From a virus: a stretch of 64,000 nucleotides of DNA. Position 1 is the stretch's first letter, and every line of letters starts with the position of its first letter. The notes under the pieces are model-generated. The model was not told where the DNA came from. It saw only the letters and a list, made by a program, of their open reading frames with translations, and searched no databases. This document shows positions 33,316 to 40,368 of the stretch, piece by piece. The stretch covers positions 1-64,000 of the IMG/VR virus record IMGVR_UViG_3300022752_000035. One strand, given 5' to 3'. The position numbers and the translations under genes were made by a program.

Positions 33316-34806
33316 ATGCCCATATATTCAGTTCAAGTAGAGCGTCATGTTTTAGGTGGTCTCATTAGAAATCCAGAAGTATTTTTTGATGTATCAAGAT
33401 TTATATCTGAAAAAGATTTTTATAATGATGTGCACAGTACAATATTTTCTTGTATTAAAGATGAATTAAATAAAAATAATAAAATAGATAAAGTATTATT
33501 AGCGCAAAAGATTAAAAATCTTGGTATATCTTTCAAGGATGAGATTGATATATTCTCTTATATTGATGCTTTAGCTTTAACTCAAATTAATACTCAAGGT
33601 ACTTTAAATGCTTGCAAAGAATTAAGTAAAATTAAAGTAAGACGAGAACTATTTGAAACAGCAGAAAATGTTAAGAAATATGTAAAAGAGAATGCAGAAG
33701 ATGGAATTGATTCTATTGTTTCAAAAGTTGATGAAATTTATAATAATAAAGTAACTCAATATTATCTTGAAGGGGAACCAGTGAATCTTTTTGAAGAGAT
33801 GGAAAATATTATTGAAGAGATTGGTAATAATCCAAGAGAAGAAACTGGTTTAAGAACTCCATATAACAATTTTAATAATCTATATGGAGGTCTAAAACAA
33901 GGGAATATTTACGCTATAGTAAGTAGACCTGGACAAGGCAAAAGCACATGGCTTAATGATATATGTTACAAAACAGCCAACATGCATAATAAAAATACAA
34001 AAGCCCTTATTCTTGATACAGAAATGAGCACATTAGATACGCAAATGAGACTTGTTGCAAGTATATCTGGTGTTCCACTTTGGTTTATTGAAACTGGAAA
34101 TTGGAGAAAGAATCCAGAAATGATTCAAAAAGTTAGAGATGCATGGCCAAAGGTAAAAGGTATGACTCATTATCATTATCATGTAGCTAATAAAAATGTT
34201 GATGAAGTTGCTTCAATTATTCGTAGATGGTATTATACAAAAGTCGGTAGAGGCAATCAAGCTCTTATTGCTTATGATTATATTAAGCTAACTGGAGAAA
34301 AAGTCAGCCAAAATTGGGCAGAGCATCAAGCTATTGGTGAGAAAATTGATAAACTAAAAAGAATCTCAGAAGAAATAAAATGCCCTGTAGTTACGGCTAT
34401 GCAATTAAATAGAACAGGAGAAAACTTTAATAGAAATGCTCAACAAGTTACAGATGATAGCTCTGCTATTGCATTATCAGATCGTATGCAATGGTTTGCT
34501 TCATTTGTCGGAATATTTAGAAGAAAAACACAAGATGAAATTCAAGTTGATGGAGAACAATTTGGAACACATAAATTAATTGCAATTAAAACTCGATTTC
34601 AAGGAAGAGAAGGCACAGGTCATCACGATTTAGTTCGCAGAAGAGTAGGAGAAAATGAATTTAAATATTTTAATAATTATATAAACTTTGATGTTGGGAA
34701 TTTTAATGTAGAAGAAAGAGGAACTTTAAGAGAAATTGTTGACGCAGAGAATGAAAGACTTGATTTTGATCAAGACGGATCAAATGAAGATGGAGAATTA
34801 ATATGA
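33316..34806 (+). CDS. DnaB-like replicative helicase
   Basis: A 496-residue hexameric helicase. The N-terminal helical domain (SVQVERHVLGGLIRNPEVFF) is the DnaB type. The RecA-like motor has Walker A SRPGQGKSTW (residues ~197-206), DTEMS (motif 1a), a Walker B-like LIAYDYIKLTGE and the QLNR motif with RTGEN. The length fits DnaB (~470). Near the C-terminus the acidic tail DFDQDGSNEDGELI is typical of phage homologues. It is the first gene of a leaderless transcript and overlaps thyX by 4 nt. Confidence 0.92.
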   Translation: MPIYSVQVERHVLGGLIRNPEVFFDVSRFISEKDFYNDVHSTIFSCIKDELNKNNKIDKVLLAQKIKNLGISFKDEIDIFSYIDALALTQINTQGTLNACKELSKIKVRRELFETAENVKKYVKENAEDGIDSIVSKVDEIYNNKVTQYYLEGEPVNLFEEMENIIEEIGNNPREETGLRTPYNNFNNLYGGLKQGNIYAIVSRPGQGKSTWLNDICYKTANMHNKNTKALILDTEMSTLDTQMRLVASISGVPLWFIETGNWRKNPEMIQKVRDAWPKVKGMTHYHYHVANKNVDEVASIIRRWYYTKVGRGNQALIAYDYIKLTGEKVSQNWAEHQAIGEKIDKLKRISEEIKCPVVTAMQLNRTGENFNRNAQQVTDDSSAIALSDRMQWFASFVGIFRRKTQDEIQVDGEQFGTHKLIAIKTRFQGREGTGHHDLVRRRVGENEFKYFNNYINFDVGNFNVEERGTLREIVDAENERLDFDQDGSNEDGELI

Positions 34807-35459
34807 ACGTAAAATTGATATCAGTAACTCAACCATATATTGATGGCGTAAAAAATGCAGAAGATTTAGTAGCTTATTGCGCTAGAGTAAGTAATCCATC
34901 TAATCAGATGAATACTGAAACAGCGCCAAAACTATTAGGATTTTTAATTAAACATAAACATTGGTCTCCATTTGAAATGGTTGATATGGTTTTAGAAATA
35001 AAAACAAGCAGAGCAGTTGCCGCTCAAATTCTTAGACACAGATCATTTTCATTCCAAGAATTTAGTCAAAGATATAGTCTTGCTACAGAATTTGAAGATA
35101 TTGAGTTAAGACTTCAAGGAGATAAAAATCGTCAAGTTGGAGAGAATCTTATGCCAGTAACAAGTCCAGCATATAAAAATGTAACAAATTTAATTGCAGA
35201 ATCTATTTCATTATCTCAACATTGTTATGAGACTATGATAGAAAATGGAGTAGCTAAAGAGGTGGCTAGGATGATTCTCCCATTGACCACAGAAACCACA
35301 ATGTATATGAAAGGCTCATTAAGAAGTTGGATTCATTATATTGATTTAAGAACCGAACAAAATACTCAAAAAGAACATAGGATAATTGCTGATAGATGTA
35401 AAAAAATCTTCATGAAAGAATTTCCAATCATAAGCGAAGCATTACAATGGAAAATATAA
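34803..35459 (+). CDS. thyX: Flavin-dependent thymidylate synthase
   Basis: The 218-residue ThyX makes dTMP from dUMP with FAD and methylenetetrahydrofolate. The signature RHRSFSFQEFSQRYS matches the ThyX motif RHRxxSxNExSxRY with Asn replaced by Gln. LRSWIHYIDLRTEQNTQKEH completes the C-terminal substrate-binding region. The length is normal. It overlaps the helicase gene (ATGA) and the primase gene (13 nt), so the three genes are co-translated. Confidence 0.95.
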   Translation: MNVKLISVTQPYIDGVKNAEDLVAYCARVSNPSNQMNTETAPKLLGFLIKHKHWSPFEMVDMVLEIKTSRAVAAQILRHRSFSFQEFSQRYSLATEFEDIELRLQGDKNRQVGENLMPVTSPAYKNVTNLIAESISLSQHCYETMIENGVAKEVARMILPLTTETTMYMKGSLRSWIHYIDLRTEQNTQKEHRIIADRCKKIFMKEFPIISEALQWKI

Positions 35460-36379
35460 AAGAAATTTTATCTAATCTTGGCTACAATCTAAAAGAGTAT
35501 TCAAAAGAGTACCGCACAAAGCCTCTATATAGAGATTCAGATAATGAAAATGTTTTAGTTATATATAAAGACTCTGGTAAATGGGTAGATTTTAAGGAAA
35601 ATATAACAGGTAATCTTCAAGATCTAGTTAGAATGACTTTAAATCTTCAAGATAATGTTGAAGCAAAAGAATGGATAACTCAAAAATTACCAAATACAGA
35701 AACATATACAGTTTATAAAAAGCCACAAATTAAACAGGTAAAATGCTATTCATCTGATGTTCTAACTAAACTAGTTAAAGATCATTCATTTTGGCATAAA
35801 AGAAATATTAGTGATGAAACAATGAATATTTTTGAAGGTGGGATCTTAAAAGAAGGAAGAATGAAAGGCAGGTATGTTTTCCCTATTTTCGATAAAGAGC
35901 GTAAACTTATTGGGGTTGCAGGAAGAGATATTCTTAATAGAAATGAAAAGATGTGCCCAAAATGGAAATTAGTAGGAGATAAAGTGAATTGGAAATATCC
36001 ACTTCAAGTAAATGCAAATATTCTATCAGAGTCTAAAGAAGTTTTTCTAATTGAAAGTGTTGGAGATATGCTTAGTCTTTGGGAAGCAGGAATTAAAAAT
36101 ACAATTGTTACGTTTGGTATTAATTTAAATACTAGCGTTTTAAATACATTATTGATTTTAAATCCTAATAAAATTTATATTTCATTTAACAATGATGCAA
36201 ATAAAAATAATGCTGGTAATATAGCTGCAGAAAAGACTAAAGAGAAATTACTAAAGCATTTTGATAAACACCAAATTAAAATAGTTTTACCATCTAAGAA
36301 AGATTTTGGTGAAATGACTAAGGAAGAAATTTTACAATGGAAAGATATTAATTTTATGGAGCAAAAAGAGCGAAAGTAG
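35447..36379 (+). CDS. DnaG-like primase core protein
   Basis: A 310-residue protein that should make RNA primers. The N-terminus lacks a clear four-Cys zinc-binding domain and begins with a DUF3987/DnaG-like segment (KWVDFKENITGNLQDLVRMT). GRYVFPIFDKERKLIGVAGR is the DnaG core motif. The Toprim part is readable as EVFLIESVGDMLSLWEAGI (metal-binding Glu and Asp) and KIYISFNNDANKNN, where the usual DxD is SFNNDAN. It overlaps thyX by 13 nt. Confidence 0.8.
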   Translation: MENIKEILSNLGYNLKEYSKEYRTKPLYRDSDNENVLVIYKDSGKWVDFKENITGNLQDLVRMTLNLQDNVEAKEWITQKLPNTETYTVYKKPQIKQVKCYSSDVLTKLVKDHSFWHKRNISDETMNIFEGGILKEGRMKGRYVFPIFDKERKLIGVAGRDILNRNEKMCPKWKLVGDKVNWKYPLQVNANILSESKEVFLIESVGDMLSLWEAGIKNTIVTFGINLNTSVLNTLLILNPNKIYISFNNDANKNNAGNIAAEKTKEKLLKHFDKHQIKIVLPSKKDFGEMTKEEILQWKDINFMEQKERK

Positions 36380-36384
36380 TGTAA
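36379..36384 (+). promoter_or_regulatory. GTGTAA-type promoter motif
   Basis: GTGTAAACATTAT leads straight into the ATG at 36392, with TGTAAA 6 nt from the start. It lies within 1 nt of the primase stop. Confidence 0.4.
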
Positions 36385-36391
36385 ACATTAT

Positions 36392-37147
36392 ATGGGATAT
36401 ATCTATAAAATTACTAATTTAATCAATAATAAAAAATATATTGGTAAAACTACGGCCAAAAATGCAATTAGAAGATGGGTAGAGCATAAAAGTAAAGCGA
36501 AAAGAGATCCTAGGACACCTATAGAATTTGCTATTAAAAAATATGGATATAAAAATTTTAAATTTGGAATAATAGTAAAATCACGTAATAAAAACTTACC
36601 AAAATTAGAAACAAAATATATTATAAAATATAATAGTCTTGCACCAAATGGTTATAATTTAGAAATTTATCAACCTAATAGAATTTTAACTAAAGCATCT
36701 TTAGAAAAGATGAGTAGATCAAATCAAGGTAAAAGTAAAGCAAAAAATAAAACTTCTAAATATATTGGCGTTTATAGAGATAAAAATTCTATTCACGTAG
36801 AATTAAGACACAAAAATATCAAATATAAAAAAGCATTTTCTTCTGAAGCTAAAGCATCAATTGCTTACGATAAAATGGCATTATATTTATACGGTAAATC
36901 TGCTATTTTAAATCATAAGAATAAAAGAAATAAATGGATAAAACAAAATTTAAAAAAATTTTATAAATATTTTATTAAAAAAACTCCAATAGAAGAAACT
37001 AATTTATATTATGATCCTAAAAGAAAAAAATGGCAATCAAGATTAAGATTTAATAAAAAAATTTTTCATTTAGGAAGATTTCGTTCAAAAAAAGAAGCAG
37101 TCCAAGCAAAAATAAAAAAGATGAAAGAATTAAAAATTTATGTCTGA
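36392..37147 (+). CDS. Free-standing GIY-YIG homing endonuclease with AP2-like domain
   Basis: A 251-residue protein. GYIYKITNLINNKKYIGKT is a classic GIY-YIG motif, with RRWVEHKSKAKR as the conserved Arg and catalytic region. Residues ~121-170 (SKYIGVYRDKNSIHVELRHK with SSEAKASIAYDKMALYLYG) resemble an AP2/ERF-type DNA-binding domain, common in homing endonucleases. The protein ends with another basic repeat of similar type. It overlaps the next gene by 8 nt and has its own GTGTAA motif, features of a mobile gene lodged between primase and nuclease genes. Confidence 0.9.
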   Translation: MGYIYKITNLINNKKYIGKTTAKNAIRRWVEHKSKAKRDPRTPIEFAIKKYGYKNFKFGIIVKSRNKNLPKLETKYIIKYNSLAPNGYNLEIYQPNRILTKASLEKMSRSNQGKSKAKNKTSKYIGVYRDKNSIHVELRHKNIKYKKAFSSEAKASIAYDKMALYLYGKSAILNHKNKRNKWIKQNLKKFYKYFIKKTPIEETNLYYDPKRKKWQSRLRFNKKIFHLGRFRSKKEAVQAKIKKMKELKIYV

Positions 37148-38129
37148 TCAAAATAAAGTTTTATCGGCATCGAGAATAAAGACTTTAGAAATATGTTCTT
37201 GGACATATTGGAATCATTATCATAAAAAAATTCCTCAAAAACAAAATGATGGAAGTCTTAGGGGTACAATTTGCCATACAATTTTTGAACTTCTCTTGAA
37301 TAAGAAGCATAAAAAACATTTTAATTCTATAATTAAAAAGAATTCTATAAAAGGCAGTAAAGCTATAGAACGATTGGTTATTAAATTAATGAATCAGTCT
37401 CCATTAGATATGTCTAATTTTGAAGTTTTAGATGAAATGATATTAGTTGGCTTAAAGCATGATTTTTACGGAGAAGATGGTAAAATCGTATCTCCAGAGT
37501 ATGCATTTGAAATAAAGAGTGATAATCCAAAGTATCATGTTAAGGGCTTTATTGATAAGCCTATTAAAATGAAAAATAAAATGGTAATAGTTGATTATAA
37601 AAGCTCCAAGGCTAAATTTAGGGGTGATGACCTTGAAGCAAATATTCAAGCTATGATGTATAGTCTTGCGAGTAAAAAATTATGGCCTAAATTGAAGCCT
37701 ATTGTAAAGTTCTTATTTTTAAGATTCCCTAAACAACCCATACAAGAGCTTGAGTTTGATGATAATCAAATAAAAGGTTTTGAGTATTATCTAGAATATG
37801 TAAATGCTCACATTAATAACTTTGATATTAAAAGCGCAGAGTCTAATTTTGCTTCTGATAATCCTAAAAACAAATGGATGTGTGGAGTTGGTAATTGGAA
37901 ATGTCCATACAAAGATTCTTTCGAATATTATGTCAAATTAAATGATAAAAATGAAATTATAGAATCAAATTTTGATGGTAATTTTAAAGATGTCAAAGGA
38001 TTTAAAATAGAAAAAAGAAAATATAATGGTTGTCCAAGATTTAATAATATTTCAATTAACCAATCTTCTAATGATATTCTAGAAGAAATGTCTGGAAAAC
38101 CTAAAGATGATTTTGAAGATTTGGCTTGA
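37140..38129 (+). CDS. Cas4/RecB-like PD-(D/E)XK exonuclease
   Basis: A 329-residue nuclease. The N-terminal SASRIKTLEICSWTYW with RGTICHTIFELLL matches the start of the RecB-like domain. GFIDKP followed by VIVDYKSSKAKFRG gives the Asp and D-x-K catalytic motif, then the Gln-motif (NIQAMMYSLAS). One Cys near residue 18 and a C-terminal cluster (WMCGVGNWKC...GC) could form an iron-sulfur cluster as in Cas4 and AddB. A role in end processing with the recombinase is inferred. No Cas genes are nearby. Confidence 0.85.
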   Translation: MSDQNKVLSASRIKTLEICSWTYWNHYHKKIPQKQNDGSLRGTICHTIFELLLNKKHKKHFNSIIKKNSIKGSKAIERLVIKLMNQSPLDMSNFEVLDEMILVGLKHDFYGEDGKIVSPEYAFEIKSDNPKYHVKGFIDKPIKMKNKMVIVDYKSSKAKFRGDDLEANIQAMMYSLASKKLWPKLKPIVKFLFLRFPKQPIQELEFDDNQIKGFEYYLEYVNAHINNFDIKSAESNFASDNPKNKWMCGVGNWKCPYKDSFEYYVKLNDKNEIIESNFDGNFKDVKGFKIEKRKYNGCPRFNNISINQSSNDILEEMSGKPKDDFEDLA

Positions 38130-38154
38130 CGTAAAATATTAAATATAGTATAAA
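38126..38154 (+). promoter_or_regulatory. Sigma70-type promoter, leaderless arrangement
   Basis: TTGACG (38126-38131), 17-bp spacer, TATAAA (38149-38154), then 6 nt to the ATG at 38161. The promoter overlaps the end of the nuclease gene. Confidence 0.65.
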
Positions 38155-38160
38155 CGAATC

Positions 38161-38922
38161 ATGTACAATGTAATTCCATTATTTAAAAGTCATTTTTCAA
38201 TAGGTAAAAGTATTTTGACTTTAGAAGAAGGAAATTCAGAAGAAAACGAGCCAGATTCAATAGTCCAAATAGCAAAAGATAATAAATTAAAAAAAGTATT
38301 TTTAGTGGAAGATTGTTTTAGTGGTTTTCTTCAAGCTTTTAAAAATCTAAAAGCCAATAATATAGATCTTATATTTGGCATAAAATTTGTTTTCTGTGAA
38401 AATATAACCAATAAAAATGAAGAAGAACTAAAAAAACATCATAAATTAATAATATTTGCTAATGGCACAGAAGGTTATAAAACTTTAGTAAAGCTTTGGA
38501 CTAAAGCAAGTGTTGAAGGTTTTTATTATACTCCAAGGTTAGATATGAATATTTTAAAAGAACATTTCAATAACACTATAAAAATAGCAATTCCATTCTA
38601 TGATAATTTTATATTTAATAATAGTTTAAAAGGATATCAATGTGTTCCATTTATAGAAAATTACAAACCAACAGTATTTATTGAGGATAATTCTTTAGTG
38701 TTTGATTCAATTCTAAAACATAAAATGAACCAATTTGCAAATTTAAATAACTTAGATACGCTTCAAACTAAAAGCATTTATTATAAAAATAAAAAAGATT
38801 TTAAAAGCTTTCTTACGTTTAGATGTATCAATAATAGAACGACACTAAATAAACCAGAAATTGAGCATATGTCTAGCGATGAATTTTGCGTAGAAAGTTG
38901 GCAAGAACAAAACAAAAAATGA
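38161..38922 (+). CDS. PHP-domain part of DNA polymerase III alpha (split gene)
   Basis: A 253-residue protein matching the N-terminal PHP domain of DnaE: IPLFKSHFSIGKSILTLEE at the start, DNKLKKVFLVEDCFSGFLQA, IDLIFGIKFVF, HKLIIFANGTEGYKTLVKLW and a C-terminal region (FRCINNRTTLNKPEIEHMSS, then DEF) that corresponds to the segment just before the palm. The metal-binding HxH of active PHP domains is KSH here, so the domain is probably structural. The catalytic part is encoded 1.4 kb downstream at 40352. The break falls at the PHP/palm border. Confidence 0.8.
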   Translation: MYNVIPLFKSHFSIGKSILTLEEGNSEENEPDSIVQIAKDNKLKKVFLVEDCFSGFLQAFKNLKANNIDLIFGIKFVFCENITNKNEEELKKHHKLIIFANGTEGYKTLVKLWTKASVEGFYYTPRLDMNILKEHFNNTIKIAIPFYDNFIFNNSLKGYQCVPFIENYKPTVFIEDNSLVFDSILKHKMNQFANLNNLDTLQTKSIYYKNKKDFKSFLTFRCINNRTTLNKPEIEHMSSDEFCVESWQEQNKK

Positions 38923-39437
38923 AAACAATACAAAAAATAGTTAATGAATATGGAAATAAAGTTCGTCAAAGGACCGATAATGAAGATAGAGGTCTTGGAT
39001 ATAGAAATATGCTTTATAAAGAAGATGGACTTTATGCAATTGATCTAGATTTAATCTGTTTAAGCTTTAAAAATGATATGCCAGAAGCAAAAGCAGTTTT
39101 AGAATTAACTAGAATAGATAATTATATTTTTGAACCATCACCAAATTATTTTGCAGCTATTCTTTCCAGATATTCAGAAAGAGATAGGCAAAAATATATT
39201 AGTGTTTGGGCTGGAAATAAATTAGGTGCAGATGTCTATATAGTAGCTTTTGCAGATAATTTAAAGTTCTTTCATATGTATAATCTTACAAAAGATAATA
39301 AAGTTTGGATAAAGCAAACTTTTATAGAACATTTAGAGTGGCATTATAATATAAGAGAAATGAAAATTCCTTATCATATATATGAAAAAAATAAAGATCA
39401 AGAAACTATACATGATCCTTTTGAGGATATAGGATAA
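38919..39437 (+). CDS. Hypothetical phage protein, 172 aa, within the polymerase module
   Basis: Not recognised. I use the ATG at 38919, which overlaps the preceding TGA, rather than an upstream in-frame start inside the PHP gene. GYRNMLYKEDGLYAIDLDLI, YFAAILSRYSERDRQKYISV and HIYEKNKDQETIHDPFEDIG are conserved-looking blocks. There is no membrane segment. It lies between the two halves of the polymerase, so it may be a polymerase accessory factor. Confidence 0.6.
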   Translation: MKTIQKIVNEYGNKVRQRTDNEDRGLGYRNMLYKEDGLYAIDLDLICLSFKNDMPEAKAVLELTRIDNYIFEPSPNYFAAILSRYSERDRQKYISVWAGNKLGADVYIVAFADNLKFFHMYNLTKDNKVWIKQTFIEHLEWHYNIREMKIPYHIYEKNKDQETIHDPFEDIG

Positions 39438-39439
39438 TT

Positions 39440-40081
39440 ATGGACGAACATCTTTTAAGATTTGATAAAAGTAAGACTCTATTATTTATAGATTGTGAGA
39501 CTTTTAATCTATGTTTAAATTATTGTCATAATAGACCTTGGCAAGTAGCGATGATTAAATGCCAAGGCGATAAAATTATTGATTCTAAAGATGTTTATTT
39601 GAAATGGAATACTCATCTTAAAGTAAGCAAAGATGCAGCAAAAATCACAAGATATGATCCAAAAAATATAGAAAAGCATGGAATTTCACCAGAAACTTTT
39701 TTTCCTACTATGAAAGATTGGATAGAAAAAGCAGACTATATAGTAGGCCATAATATTCTAGGATTTGATCTTTATATATTGTCTGAATATTATAAATTTA
39801 TGGGATTAAAACCTTTTGATTTTATATCTAAATCTATAGATACAAATTTATTATATAAAGGAATTAAAACTTCAAATGCCTTTGATTCAAAAAAAGACAG
39901 TCTTCCAGAATATATGTATAAACTTTATCATACTAAAGTGAAAAATGTTAGGACTAATCTTACAGCTGCAGGAAAAGATTTGGATATACAACATGATTAT
40001 GATTCTTTACATAATGCTCTTTCAGATCTTGAATTAAATTTTAAAGTATGGAATAAAATTAAATATATGGTTAATATTTGA
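39440..40081 (+). CDS. DEDDh 3'-5' exonuclease (DnaQ-like proofreading subunit)
   Basis: A 213-residue exonuclease. LLFIDCETF is Exo I (Asp and Glu), VGHNILGFDLYIL is Exo II (Asp), and YDSLHNALSDLELN is Exo III of the DEDDh type (His-x4-Asp). It sits between the PHP and core parts of the polymerase alpha subunit and most likely proofreads for that polymerase, as DnaQ (epsilon) does for DnaE. It follows the preceding stop by 2 nt. Confidence 0.9.
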   Translation: MDEHLLRFDKSKTLLFIDCETFNLCLNYCHNRPWQVAMIKCQGDKIIDSKDVYLKWNTHLKVSKDAAKITRYDPKNIEKHGISPETFFPTMKDWIEKADYIVGHNILGFDLYILSEYYKFMGLKPFDFISKSIDTNLLYKGIKTSNAFDSKKDSLPEYMYKLYHTKVKNVRTNLTAAGKDLDIQHDYDSLHNALSDLELNFKVWNKIKYMVNI

Positions 40082-40110
40082 TTGCATTTTTATTAAACAA
40101 CACATATAAT
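40082..40110 (+). promoter_or_regulatory. Sigma70-type promoter, leaderless arrangement
   Basis: TTGCAT (40082-40087), 17-bp spacer, perfect TATAAT (40105-40110), then 6 nt to the ATG at 40117. It decides the start of the following gene. Confidence 0.65.
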
Positions 40111-40116
40111 ACTTTT

Positions 40117-40368
40117 ATGGCATCAATGGATTTTATATACGATATTTTGCAAAAATTTGAAAAAGAAAAGATTGATTATCTTTTGATTACTTTGCAGCAT
40201 GGAAAAACCACTAGTAAAGCTGATGTTTTTTATTCATTAGAAAATGAAGAGAAATCTTTTGCAGCCTTAAAAGAAGGTCTTTCTGAATTTCAACAGAACT
40301 TAGATAAGTCAGTAAATAAATATAAAAAGAGACGCAAGAAGAAAAATAGTGATGACGAAGACTTTTGA
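40117..40368 (+). CDS. Hypothetical protein, 83 aa, preceding the polymerase core
   Basis: The ATG at 40117 is chosen because a TATAAT box ends 6 nt before it; an in-frame TTG at 40078 would lie upstream of the promoter. The protein (starts MASMDFIYDI) has a short alpha/beta N-terminal part (EKIDYLLITLQHGKTTSKAD) and a very basic C-terminus (NKYKKRRKKKN) before an acidic end (DDEDF). It overlaps the polymerase core gene. It might assist polymerase or bind DNA, but nothing proves it. Confidence 0.55.
   Translation: MASMDFIYDILQKFEKEKIDYLLITLQHGKTTSKADVFYSLENEEKSFAALKEGLSEFQQNLDKSVNKYKKRRKKKNSDDEDF

Noticed and set aside
37140-38129. Part of a CRISPR-Cas system (Cas4)
   Set aside because: No CRISPR array or other cas genes in the window. 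Cas4-like nucleases are common in phage replication blocks.
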